Shown here piece after piece: positions 24,093-35,333 of a stretch of 64,000 bases of DNA. The first letter of the stretch is position 1. Each line of letters starts with the position of its first letter. Source of the stretch: Sambucus nigra (taxonomy: Eukaryota; Streptophyta; Magnoliopsida; Dipsacales; Adoxaceae); assembly GCA_949130495.1 (NCBI GenBank), contig OX422210.1:500069760-500133759 (forward strand), read 5' to 3'. The notes below the pieces were generated by a model. That model saw only the letters and a list, made by a program, of their open reading frames with translations. It made no database searches and had not been told where the DNA came from. The translations under genes were made by a program, and so were the position numbers.

Positions 24093-24120
24093 GGACGAAA
24101 TTCCTTTATAAGGGCGGAAG
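24093..24120 (+). promoter_or_regulatory. Polypurine tract of LARD2
   Basis: gacgaaattcctttataagg followed by gcggaag, directly before the 3' LTR. It equals the LARD1 tract apart from a G-to-C change within the purine run. Confidence 0.8.
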
Positions 24121-25437
24121 TGTGTAACACCCCGTATTTTTGTGGATGTAGAATTTAATTAAGTTGGTGATGCAGGATTTAATTAATTTGGAGGATTTAA
24201 TTAAATTAGTGAATTAAGAATTATTTAATTCGGATTATATTTTTAAAATTACAAGTGTCGTAGTTTGAGGTTGAGATTGGAGATTTTAGTAAAGTGACTC
24301 GGATGGAAATTCTGAGTGTATAGTTGATTATGGATAGTTTGAGATAGTCAGAAAAGAGTAACCACGGCCAGTAATTGGATCTCGGGGCATTTTTAGGCAT
24401 AACCTGGTCCGCACGGGGATATTTGGGCCATTTTAATTTAGCTCACAAGCTTAATTTAAAGGAATCATGATGAGAAATCAATGTTGTGTAATGACTAAAT
24501 CCATAAATGAAAGGTGGTTAAAAGGAGGATTTTGTTAGAACTGTAAATAGAAATCTGGGCAAAAGTTTTAAGATGGAAGAAATTCGTTAATGGCTGAAAG
24601 AAGAAAAATGAAGAAGAAGAAGTTATCAGCGTTGTGTGAAACGACTTGGCAATTCGTCGAGCGACGTTGCAAGTCGTTCGAATGAGATTAGTATCTGGTT
24701 CGAACGCGATTGATAGCTCGTTCGAACGACCCTAGGTTTGAACATGGAGATAGATCTTTTCGTTAAAAACACGTGGCTGCCAATTTCGTATTTTTTTGAT
24801 TTTTTTTAATTAGTTATGAATTTTCTACGGAGGGGTGTCCGAGATCGAAATCTTTATTAAAAAATCAACTCCGGGTATGGATGCTCGGGATTATTTTACC
24901 TAGGGATTATAGGTGGATATATATGAGCCTGGAAGGGTGAGTAAAAGGAGGAACCTAAATAATGAATTGAGTGAAATAAATTCATAAAGATTTAAATACG
25001 GACCAAGTAGGGAGTCAGGAAATTATGGTTGAGTGACACCACTTGCATAAAATTAATTGAGGTGAAAAATTAATTAGATTAGGGGTCGGGGATTCGATTC
25101 GAATATTTTTAGTCTGAGTGCTACGGGAGTTAGGCCAGGGGTAGCCGGGTTAATTTATTATAGATATATAAAATAAAAATATTGAATATTAAACATGGTG
25201 AGAGGTGTTAATCTCAATAGTGGAATTTTTGTGGAATAATTTCTAAAGGGTGAAGATACGCACCGAATGAGTGAGTCGGGGTATTGTAGTGTATGACACA
25301 ACTTAAATGACAAATTAATTAATTTGTGATTAATTAAGTTACAAGTCGGGATATAGACTTGGGTATTCTTGAGCTAGTGCTAACGGGGTTAGGCACGGGT
25401 CAGCCGAACATTCATTAAATATATGTATACAGTAGTG

Positions 25438-25480
<43 letters not shown>

Positions 25481-26768
25481 TTCTTTATAGATATCGGCGT
25501 GAATGATATTTATAGGAATACATACCCCTCTAGTGCTATCATAGGAGGTTGCACGATGTGGATGAATCCTCTGGCTAGTGAATGTAAGGCAAGTATAATT
25601 CCCACGTCATAGGCGTCCAGTATTTATAAGTTGTGATTTTTGTTCTAGATGAGACGCTTTGGGTATGATTCGATCTCACAATCGGGGAACTATGGCTGCC
25701 TTCGCTACGTTTATTTTGTTTCACTGATTCGGTGAGCTAACCGTATTAGAGTTTTCAGGTGGATAAGTATACCTGAGGTGATAGCATTTCAGAGAAACAT
25801 CCGGTGAGTCCTTACTCGGTAGGATGGACATATACTTGACATGTATGTGAATGTTGTAGTATACAAGTACGTATATAATATGAGTAGATGATTATATACG
25901 GGATTAATACATAAGTGTGAATGTATTTCTTATAAAACTAATCTGAAAGATATATAGTTAAACTGATTAATAAGCTAATGAGAAGATAACTTAGCAATCA
26001 AAGTAAGAATACTCGAGTTAGAGTAGTGGGGGAAGAAAGAGGTGTGATACTGCTAGTTAACTGGGGTAGCTTAACTAGGAAGGTCAAAAAGCAAGTGTTA
26101 GGTGTGCACATTAGAAGAGGAGTGAGTTATACCTCAAGTAAGTGTGACACTAGATTAAATATGAAACGTCTGCATACATATTTAATTATTGCAATTTAAC
26201 TGCTTGTTAAATATTTTCAAAATGTTTTACTTGGGCTTTGACCCATGTAAAAATCTTTTTCAAAACATTTTAGGTGTCGAGTCATAAGGATGCCCAATTT
26301 GAGGTTTCTATCCAGGGATGTGTAGCTGCAGCTCACGTGGAAGTTACAAGACTTTGCTATAGATACTTCGTTCATTTATTCCTAGTGTAGGATCTTTACT
26401 TCAGTATTCATTTGGGCATGTCGACCTCAGATGTAGTATTCAGTTATTTAGTTGACATTGTGTATCCCGATTATGGTTTTAGTTTATTGTTGGATTTTAC
26501 TGTTGAACTGATAGTTGATTTGGTCATCTTTTTCATATCATTGAATTGTGTTAGATTCAGTTATTAGTTTGTGTTGATGGTTTAAATTATTATTATTTCT
26601 GGATTCACATGTTGATTATTAATAAGAGATAAAATTTGGCACCAGTCGAATTAAACTACTAGGTGGTTAAAATTTCAACAGTGATACTGAGAATGAGCCA
26701 TATGAGACCAACATTTTATTTTGATCACGGGCTGGCCACCCGGTATTTTAGTTGGTGGGGGTGTCACA
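24121..26768 (+). repeat. LARD2 3' LTR
   Basis: 2,648 bp from tgtgtaacaccccg to ggtgtcaca. It is about 1 kb shorter than the LARD1 LTRs, which it resembles at both ends. It contains a cluster of TTCGAA-cored palindromes at 24674-24729 and an (AT)n run at about 25440-25476. Confidence 0.8.
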
Positions 26769-28283
26769 AATAGGCACCAGAAGATATCATTAGAGACCCA
26801 AACACCTCGCACAGTACCATGTAACTCGTAGGAACTGATCGTTTAGTCATGTGACTCGCAGTTTGAGAATATGATGTTGATTTGAAAATTTCTATACTTA
26901 ACCCAAAAAACAAGCCGTTAAAGTGAGAAAATCGAAAATAGGCCTGAAATGACCACGTAAGAGATGCGAACACCTCACACGGGACCAATGTAACTTGTAG
27001 GGACTTATCGCTTAATCACGGAACTTTTAGTTTGAGAATATGAAGATAATGTGAAAATATCTAAACTTAGACTTAAAACATGTCATTAAAAGGTGAAAAC
27101 ACAAAACATCCATCAAACGAACCTATAAGAGGCAAAAACACCTCACAAGGGACCAATGTAACTCGCAGGAACTAACCACATAGTTACAGGACTCTCGGTT
27201 TCAAAATATTATGATAATTGACAATATCTGGACTTAGGCTTAAAAATAATCCTCTATAGAGAGAAAACACAAAATAACGACCAAACTTTCCCTTATGAGG
27301 CACGAACAACTCGCACGAGACCAATGTATCTCCTAAGAACTGATTGCATAGTCACAAAACTCCTAATTTCAAAATATGATGATAATTTGCAAATATCTAC
27401 ATTTGGACTTAAAAACTTGTTGTTAATTGGGGAAAATGGAAACCAACCATCAAACGACCCCGTAAGAAACATGAACACCTTGCACGAGACCAATGTGACT
27501 CGTAGGAACTGATTGCATAGTCACGGGACTCTCGATTTAAGAATATGATGATAATTTTTAAATGAATATACTTAGGCTTAAAAACATTCCGTTAAAGGGT
27601 GCAAATGCAAAACAATCACCAAAGGCCCCCGTAAGATGCACGAGTACCTCATACGGGACCAATATAACTTGTAGGAACTGATCACATAGTCACAGGACTT
27701 TCGGTTTGAGAATATAATGACAATTTACAAATTTACAGAATTAGGCTAAAAACATGTCGTTAAAAAGCTAAAACGCAAAACAACTATCAAACGGCCTTGT
27801 AAAAGGCACGAACACCTCACATGAGACCAACATAATGGGTAAAAACTAACTGCATAGTCATGGGACATTCGATTTAAGAATATGAGGATAATTTGCAAAT
27901 ATCTAGACTTAGGCTTAAAAACATTCCCAAAAAGGGAAAAACTCAAAATTTTCTTGAAAAGTCCACATCAAATACACGAACACCTCATACATGACCAATG
28001 TAACTTATAAGAACTGACCGTGTAGACACAGGACTCCCGATTTGAGAATAAGACAATAATTGGCAATATCAAGACTTAGGCTTAAAATCTTGTCGTTAAA
28101 GGGGAAAAACACAAAACAACCATCAAACGGACCCGTAAGAGTCACACACACGTCGCACGGGACAAATGTAATATGTAGGAACTGATCGCGTAGTTATAGG
28201 ACTCCCTTTTTTAGCATATTGTGATAATTTATAAATATCTTGAATTAGACTTAAGCATGTCATTAAAAGGATAAAATGCAAAA
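26769..28283. repeat. 168-bp satellite array, left block
   Basis: About nine tandem monomers. Successive 'gac(c/a)aatg' anchors lie at 26983, 27151, 27319, 27488, 27657, 27825, 27993 and 28161, giving steps of 168, 168, 169, 169, 168, 168 and 168. Each monomer carries recognisable blocks: aactcgtaggaactgac, gtagtcacgggactcccg, gaatatgatgataatttgc, agacttaggcttaaaaac, and gtaagaggcacgaacacctc. Monomers differ from one another by many substitutions, so the array is old or weakly homogenised. The block begins mid-monomer right at the LARD2 LTR edge. It ends with CAAAA, one copy of the target-site duplication of the SIRE-like insertion. Confidence 0.95.
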
Positions 28284-29772
28284 TGAAAACGTGAGTCTTT
28301 CTGACTCACAAATTTTAATTTCTTTCCAAATTAAAATTAAACCACCGAAATTAAATTAAACACACACACAATTTTAATTTCAGTTAAACCAACTTAATTC
28401 AACCCAAGTCCTAGAAATTTGCCTAAGTCATATTTTCAATATTTACAAAATAGGCCAAACCAAATTTTATCAAATTAAATTAAATGACATGAATTAAATT
28501 AACTTAAACATGACCCAAATTAATTTAGCACCAAATTAAATGAGTAGTGATTTTGAACCAATTTTATCTTTTTACCTAAGCATGCGTTCTAGGTGAGTTT
28601 TGCGAAATATAGAATAAACAATGAATCACTATGCCACAATGTACGAGGAAAAATCCACAATGGGAAAAAACATCGGATGGCCCTAGCCTCAAATCCACTA
28701 AGTACGGTTTAAGAAATACAAGACAGTAAGACTTACAACACTCGAATTGACTCTGTCCAAGCCTCGACGCTTCTTCTTGTATACAACTCTTCCTAGCGAA
28801 TAACCACGGAGCTCCACCGCGGTCTCGAAATCCACCAATCGGACTTTTTCTGGTCACCGTCACCCAAACAAGGAGCCTTTCTCCAAGTGGGTAAGTCAAC
28901 GCAAACTTCTTCTTCTTTGTGGGATTTAGAAGCAAACCCAAACTTCTCTTCAAATGGTAGAGATAAAAATCGGTGCCAAACTCCAAGCAAAGTATATATA
29001 TATATATATGAACTTGGATAAACAAACTATGGGTGTAAACAAAAGTGTTTTAAGGATTTTCTTAAAAGAATTAACACTTTAAACATGAACTTTTTCTACT
29101 TTGATTTTTGCTCTCAAACTCTCTCTTGGAGGTTGTAGGATATGAAAAGGTTGAAAAGAAAAAGTTGGTTTCCGCACTTAATTAATTAGGTAAAAAGTTA
29201 GTGGGAAAAGAAGTGGGAAAGTGGGAAAAACTGCTCAAAACTGCCAAAATAACTGTTCCCACCAAAACTCGTTCGAACGAGCCTTCTAACGAAGTTCCAG
29301 TGTATTAATAGATGAACTCGTTAGAAATCTCATTAGAATTATCGTTCGAATAGCCATTTCATTTGAATGACAATTCAAACGATGTTCCTGTGGCTAATGT
29401 GGAAACTCGTTGGCAAACTCATTCGAATAACAATCTCGTTCGAACGACAAACTCGTTCGAACGACAAACTCGTTCGAACGACAATTTCAACGAACTTCTA
29501 GAAGTATAAAAATTTGATTTTAGCCCAAAAACTTTATATACTTTATTTTAAAGTTTTAGTAAAATCTTTCTGAAAATAAACAACAATTTAAATAAGTACA
29601 CCCATATAAACGGATATTTGATGAAGCTTTATAAACTTGGCCACTACGTCTTCAACTTTAGCATGTCATAGGCTTGAAGGATGGTCAATAACTCTATCCT
29701 ATGACTCAAACATTTTTGTCTGGAATTGAACCAAAACTACAAAGGACTCAATTGGAAATTTGAGTCCTTACA
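28284..29772 (-). repeat. 3' LTR of the SIRE-like element
   Basis: 1,489 bp; plus-strand edges tgaaaacgtgag and tccttaca (minus-strand TGTAAGGA...TTTTCA). Compared with the partner LTR it lacks about 90 bp near 29606, where its sister has extra sequence between short ataaa repeats. It has only about 17 bp of TA repeat (28993-29009). A minus-strand TATA-like tatataaagt lies at about 29531-29540. Confidence 0.9.
29436..29481. repeat. Three 17-bp units with the palindrome TCGTTCGAACGA
   Basis: The 12-bp palindrome tcgttcgaacga starts at 29436, 29453 and 29470, exactly 17 bp apart, with acaaac-type spacers. A fourth copy lies at 29269-29280. In the minus-strand direction the cluster follows the TATA-like box at about 29531-29540, so it would fall in the 5' part of the transcript. 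The partner LTR has the same arrangement at 34893, 34910 and 34927 (with single-base changes) plus 34727 and 34743. Confidence 0.85.
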
Positions 29773-29787
29773 AATCTCCCCCTTTGG
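29773..29787 (-). promoter_or_regulatory. Polypurine tract of the SIRE-like element
   Basis: On the minus strand gccaaagggggagatt directly precedes the 3' LTR. This is the classic Copia/SIRE polypurine primer. Confidence 0.88.
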
Positions 29788-31747
29788 CTATTCCGGGGCA
29801 AAAACCAATAAAAATTCTAAAGGGCCGTCAAGCTCTACTAGACTGACAAAAATGTCCCACCCAGAACAAAAATACAATGATTGACTCAAACAACCCAAAG
29901 GATCAATAGATTTTCCGTTGAAGGTTGCCATATATAGAAGAATTCCTGCACACTTAAGCAAATACATTAAACGCATAGGGAATATCAAGAATATTAAAAG
30001 CATGTAAATTAAATACTCCCCCTAAATTAATTCTCCCCTTTATCAACTATGATCTACCTAAGAAGGTCGCGGCTCCCCCTAAGTTAAATCTCCCACAAAC
30101 TAAGATACGATCACAATAGGATTAGATACCATTTTTCCCCCTATCATTCTCCCTCTTTTTGTTCAGGAATGGACAAAGGCTAAAGAATCAAATCATTAAC
30201 TTATCTTCCCCAATGAAAGCAAATACACCCCTTAAACTAAACAAGGGATAGATAGAATGCGATAACAAGCTAAACATGCATTAGTGCATAAAGTTATGAG
30301 AACATTAAAGCACATAGGCAACAAAATCATAACTAATCCATACAAATGAATACCAACTATGATGCGAAAACAAATGATAAAAAATTGACAAATAATATTC
30401 TAAGCATGTGATATCAAACAAACTACATAACAAGCAAGGTACCAATTATGAATTGAAGCATAAATGGACAAGCTAAACATGACAAAGACTTAAACAAAAT
30501 ATCATATATATGTATGCATAATAGATATAAGTTAAGCATAACTACACACATATAGATATAAACACCAAAATGACACAAAACTAAATAACATAAGATTTTC
30601 CACACTCTTATAGCATAAATGTGTCATATGGAAACGGAAGTGTTGGGGTGTGAACAATATACTAATGAATTAAAACCAAATCACTTAAACGTGTTCACGT
30701 AGTTCGTATTTGATTGCAAAACTTTATCAACTAGAATTTAGCCTTTATGTGACAGGATAAAGTGAACTAATGAACAAACAAACACAATGCATACAAGCCT
30801 AGCATGTTGATGATTCTACAAACCAACATAGTCATGACATTGAAAGCGCAACTTGGATAAACGAACATTGTACAAACCGTTGATATATCATCCAAACTCC
30901 CTCAATAAGCATATATATTATTCTTTTGAATGAATATATCAATTAAACATAGACCTTGGCAAATATTTTTCTTTTTAGGCCTTTAGACCATGTATTTCTT
31001 TTAGGTCTAAACAAACGATGGCTTACTTTTCGTAAAGGATAATAAATCCTTTCGGAGTCCTTCCCCGTGCACAATTATATATATTAATTTTTTATATCAC
31101 ACAAATCTCACGTGCAACAGATTTTGACATGCACTAGTCCTCCTATGTCACAAATATGTAGATGACAAGATTGGTAGGAGAACACCTCACAAAGCTCAAA
31201 TATAACATGTGACGTTAAGGTTCAAAAAGCTCTTGCATGTGTGTAAAGGCATAGAAAAGTGAATCCATTAAGCAAGTCAAACTTAAACTACTCCATGTAA
31301 GCATGATAAAGAACATTTTAAGGATTAAAATTCTAACCAAAAGTTATATTCACATGGAAGCGAAATGAGGATTCAAACACAAACATATGCCACAAAATGT
31401 GTGTAAAACCAAAATACACACAAAATAAAGTCTTTTTGAGTTTTTGAAATTTTTTAACCAAAAATAAAATATATACTCAAAAGACAAACAAAAATCATTT
31501 GAATTTTTCATTAAGCTTAAATTACCAAGAGATAAAATCCAAATGATAAACAATTTTTTTTTTATATTTTTCATATAATGCAAACTAAAATGAAAGGAGT
31601 ATAATACAAAAGACAAACAAGTCATGATTTCTAGCATGAGATATGAAATAAAGCAATGACTAGAAAGTGGCTAAACATGCATATACCTAGAAATGATATA
31701 TAATATGAAGAACAAAAAGCTAGAGTATGCAAAGAAAACTAACACAT
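29788..31747 (-). other. SIRE-like element interior, non-coding part
   Basis: About 2 kb between gag and the polypurine tract, where pol would be expected. It is AT-rich with no RT, integrase or RNase H motif in any frame I could read. Several plus-strand 'aattctcccc' and 'ctccccctaa' runs (30010-30160) read on the minus strand as extra polypurine-like G runs. Confidence 0.6.
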
Positions 31748-33607
31748 TCAACCTTTAGATTTAGCAAGTGAGGAAGCATGTGGTAGTAAATGAGAATCAA
31801 AAACCCTATCTTGTAAAGCTACCAAGTTAGATCTCCTAACCCAAACTAATGATGAATGACGATCTAGGGGTGTAGGAATCTTGGCTACCTCGGTTGCCTT
31901 ACATTTGGATTCTCTAGGAACTCGTTTAAGATCAAAACGAAATTTCCTAAGATGACATTTTCGACCACAATGTGAGCACTTAAAGACTCGGCGAAAAGAC
32001 TTACCAAAGGAGTGATCTCTAAAAGCTTTCGTAGGTGATTCTCCTAAAACATTGAATTTGTTTTCATGAGTAAATTCATTACAAGTATCGAAGTCTAAAC
32101 CACATGTGTCATTTTTTATTTGGACCGTGCCTAAGATTTTATCTAGTTTTTCGGACCTACACTCCAAAATCAAATTTGAATTTTCTAGAGTCCTTTAATT
32201 TATTTTTTAATTCTAAAATATTAGACTCTAATAAAATATTTCTCTCTTCAAACTAAAGAAGCTCCTTTTTCAAGGATCCATTAAACCTCTAAGGCTATCT
32301 CTCTCGCCTTCTACATATTCAAGCTTCTCTCGAAGAGTTCTCTCTCGTGTCCTAGGTCTTCCACTAACGCTCTGTCATCAATGACCTTGACATGTTATTT
32401 TAAACTCGCTTCTAACTTCAAATTAGTTATTTTTAATTTAATAGATTCTTCATAAAGTTCTTGAAAAGCATTTTGAAGTTTACTCACATCAACCTCTTTT
32501 TCATTTTCACTCTCTCTTTCTTCTTCACTCTCACTACCATAAAAAATAATGGAATCATAAACTTTGACCACAGAAGTGTCATATATTTGGACATCTTCAT
32601 GAAAGATTCGTTATCGGTGCTCACATGACTCGCCATAAAAGCCACAAAGTTGGGCTTAGTGGGAGAATCGGGTCCCTCTTCATAATCACTATCACTAAGG
32701 GTTGCATTAAGATAAATTGGTTGCTTACCCTTTCCCCTTAGTTTAGTGGGACACTCTTTTTCCCTATGGCCATACCCTTCACAACCGTAACACCTATTTG
32801 ACTCGTCCCTATTTAATCTTTCATTAAGAGTTTTAGGGATCTTCTCGACATTGTCATGCATATATTTTTCAAATTTCTTAAAATCATTTTTAAATTTATC
32901 TTTGTTAAATTTAAGAAATTTTCGAAACTTTCTAGAAAACATATCCATATTTTCCGAGTCACTATCACTTTCACTCTCTACTACTTGTTTATCCTCTTTT
33001 CGGACCTTTAAAGCAATGCCTTTTTCAATTTTCTTTTCAGATTTAGAGGGAAACATGTCCAGTTCATAGGTTTGTAAATCACCTACAAGCTCTTCTAATT
33101 TCGTAGAGGCTAAAGTTGGTAAAGAATTTAAAACGGCCACTTTTGGAATAAATCTATCGAATAGGGACCTTAACATTTTCTTTACTACTCGGTTGTTGGG
33201 TATTTTCTCTCCCAAGTTAAAAGATGAACTAACGATATCGAAAAGTCAAGCATAAAATTCATCAAAAGTTTCTTTTTCATTCATTTTGATGGTTTCAAAT
33301 TGAGTGGTGAGGTTTGGAGTTTCGAAGCTTTTACGACACTTGTACCTTCATGAGTGAGTTGTAAAATATCTCAAGCTTCTTTAGCGGTTTCACACGTCAT
33401 AATGCGACGGAATTCATCCAGTGTGACAGCGCTAAACAAGGCATTTAAACCTCGAGAATTAAAATTTGAAAATTTGAGTTCACTATCACTCCATCTATCG
33501 ACCGGTTTGGGAACACGTTCATTATCTACTAAATGAGTAGGTGGAGACCACCCGTTAATTACAAATAACCAAACCCTCTCGTTGATAGATTTAAGTGTTG
33601 ATTTCAT
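31748..33607 (-). pseudogene. Broken Copia/SIRE gag
   Basis: Gag builds the retrotransposon particle and binds its RNA. Three frame segments are visible on the minus strand. 33607-33371 holds the N-terminus, with SINERVWLFVINGWSPP and SNFNSRGLNALFSAVT, typical of the plant UBN2/DUF4219-type gag; it ends where an expected Trp codon is TGA. 33215-32484 continues with VVKKMLRSLFDRF and ELVGDLQTYELDM. It also has a charged, Asp/Ser-rich linker and an intact zinc knuckle CYGCEGYGHREKEC (C-X2-C-X4-H-X4-C, residues 142-155 of that segment). 32173-31748 carries a second, damaged knuckle (FKCSHCGRKCHLRKFRF, last Cys replaced). Frameshifts separate the segments. The SIRE assignment rests on this order and on the LTR signals. 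Confidence 0.8.
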
Positions 33608-33725
33608 TCGCGCTTTCCAATACGTGTAATTATAACAATCGAAAATAGGAAATTTTGAGAATGGGGAAAATTCTATTTTTGCTAAAAATATTTAAAGGAT
33701 CTTAAACGCAATAATTTAGCGATCC

Positions 33726-33740
33726 CACTCTGATACCAAT
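33726..33740 (-). other. Primer-binding site of the SIRE-like element
   Basis: On the minus strand attggtatcagagtgggatc follows the 5' LTR by two bases. The core tggtatcagag pairs with initiator tRNA-Met. Confidence 0.85.
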
Positions 33741-33741
33741 T

Positions 33742-34431
33742 TGAAAACGTGAGCCTTTCTTACTCACAAATTTTAATTTCTTTCCAAATTAAAATTGAAC
33801 CACCCTAAATTAAATTAAACACACACACAATTTTAATTTCACTTAAACTAACTTAATTCAACCTAAGTCTTAGAAATTTTCCTAAGTCATATTTTCAATA
33901 TTTTCAAATTAGGCCAAACCAAATTTTATCAAGTTAAATTAAATGCCTTGAATTAAATTAACTTAAACATTACCCAAATTAATTTAGCACCAAATTAAAT
34001 GAGCAGTGATTTTGAACCAATTTTATCTTTTTACCTAAGCATTCGTTTTAGGTAAGTTTTGCGAAAGATAAAATAAATAATGAATCAATACGCCGCAATG
34101 TACGGGGAAAAAACCTCGGATGACCCTAGCCTCAAATCCACTAAGTACGGTTTTAGAAATACAAGACAGTAAGACTTACAGCACTAGACTTGACTCCGTC
34201 CAAGCCCCGACGCTTCTTCTTGTATGCAACTCTTCCTAGCGAATAACCACGGAGCTCCACCGCAGTATCGAAATCCACCAATTGGACTTTTTCTTGTCAC
34301 CGTCACCCAAACAAGGATCCTTTCTCCTAGTGGGTAAGTCAACACAAACTTCTTCTTCTTTGTGGGATTTAGAAGCAAACCGAAACTTCTCTTCAAATGG
34401 TAGAGATAAAAATCGGTGCCAAACTCCAAGA

Positions 34432-34485
<54 letters not shown>

Positions 34486-35328
34486 CTTGGATAAACAAAC
34501 TATGGGTGTAAAAAAAAGTGTTTTAAGGATTTTCTTAAAGAATTAACACTTTAAACATGAGCTTTTTCTACTTTGATTTTTTCTCTCAAACTCTCTCTTG
34601 GAGGTTGTAGGATATGAAAAAGTTGGTTTCCGCACTTTATTAATCAGGTAAAAAATTAGTGGGAAAATAAGTGGGAAAGTAGGAAAAACTACTCAAAACT
34701 GCCAAAATAATTGTTCCCGCCAAAACTCGTTCGAACGAAGTCTCGTTCGAACGGGCCTTCTAACGAAGTTCTAGTGTATTAATAGATGAACTCGTTAAAA
34801 ATATCATTGGAATTCTCGTTCGGACAACCATCTCGTTCGAACGTCAATTCGAACGATGTTTCAGTGGCCAATGTGGGAACTCGTTGGCAAACTCGTTCGA
34901 ACGACTTTCTCATTCGAACGACTTTCTCGTTCGAATGACAATTTCGAACGAACATCCAGAAAGTATAAAAATTGATTTTAGCCCAGAAACGTTATATACT
35001 TTATTTTAAAGTTATAATAAAATCTTTTTGAAAATAAACAAGAGTTTAAACAAAGTACACCTATATAAATATTGTTCCAAGCTCCTATATATATATATTC
35101 GAAATGCGTTCATACTTTAGGAGCAATGGAACCAATGTTGTTGACGTAGAAATGAGGCAAAATAAATCGACATTTGATGAAGCTTTATAAACTTGACCGC
35201 TACGTCTTCAACTTTAGCATGTCATATGCTTGAAGGATGGTCAATAACTCTATCCTATGACTCAAACATTTTTGTCCGGAATTGAGCCAAAACTACAAAA
35301 GACTCAATTGGAAATTTGTATCCTTACA
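33742..35328 (-). repeat. 5' LTR of the SIRE-like element
   Basis: 1,587 bp with the same termini as 28284-29772. It contains a 48-bp (AT)n run (34435-34482; 17 bp in the partner) and an extra segment at about 35070-35155. The scattered differences between the LTRs point to a moderately old insertion. Confidence 0.9.
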
Positions 35329-35333
35329 CAAAA

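Larger units (their letters stand above)
21490..24120 (+). other. LARD2 interior with a broken zinc-knuckle trace
   Basis: About 2.63 kb. It is mostly non-coding, but at 22102-22143 one frame reads C-L-M-C-K-stop-stop-K-H-W-C-G-Y-C. This has exactly the C-X2-C-X4-H-X4-C spacing of a retroviral-type zinc knuckle and follows a basic, polar stretch (REKDNPRKGNDTER), as in Gypsy gag. Two stop codons fall inside the knuckle. I take this as a decayed gag, so the element probably descends from an ordinary Gypsy retrotransposon. No RT, RNase H or integrase motif was seen. Pieces around 21497-21745 and 22690-22860 are shared with LARD1. Confidence 0.55.
20700..26768 (+). mobile_element. LARD2: second long-LTR non-coding element, 5' LTR truncated
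   Basis: Plus-strand relative of LARD1. Order: a 5'-truncated 5' LTR (about 20700-21492), a primer-binding site (21497-21508), a 2.6 kb interior with a broken gag trace, a polypurine tract (about 24093-24120) and a complete 3' LTR (24121-26768). Interior blocks match the LARD1 interior closely, whereas the LTRs match only in part. Its 3' edge abuts the satellite array directly. The left flank is lost, so no target-site duplication can be read. Confidence 0.8.
28279..35333 (-). mobile_element. SIRE-like Copia element lacking pol (TR-GAG type), with target-site duplication
   Basis: Complete LTR element on the minus strand, 28284-35328 (7,045 bp), flanked by perfect CAAAA duplications at 28279-28283 and 35329-35333. 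It sits inside a satellite monomer, whose sequence continues uninterrupted across the duplication. Minus-strand order: 5' LTR (33742-35328), primer-binding site, gag relic, about 1.9 kb of non-coding DNA, polypurine tract, 3' LTR (28284-29772). The interior is 3,969 bp. A SIRE element should encode protease, integrase, RT and RNase H; none is present. It therefore fits the non-autonomous terminal-repeat-with-GAG class, here with gag itself now broken. Confidence 0.88.

Noticed and set aside
28576..29025. 149-codon minus-strand frame as a gene.
   Set aside because: It lies wholly within the LTR of the SIRE-like element. The corresponding frame is shorter in the partner LTR (34184-34498), so it is not conserved.
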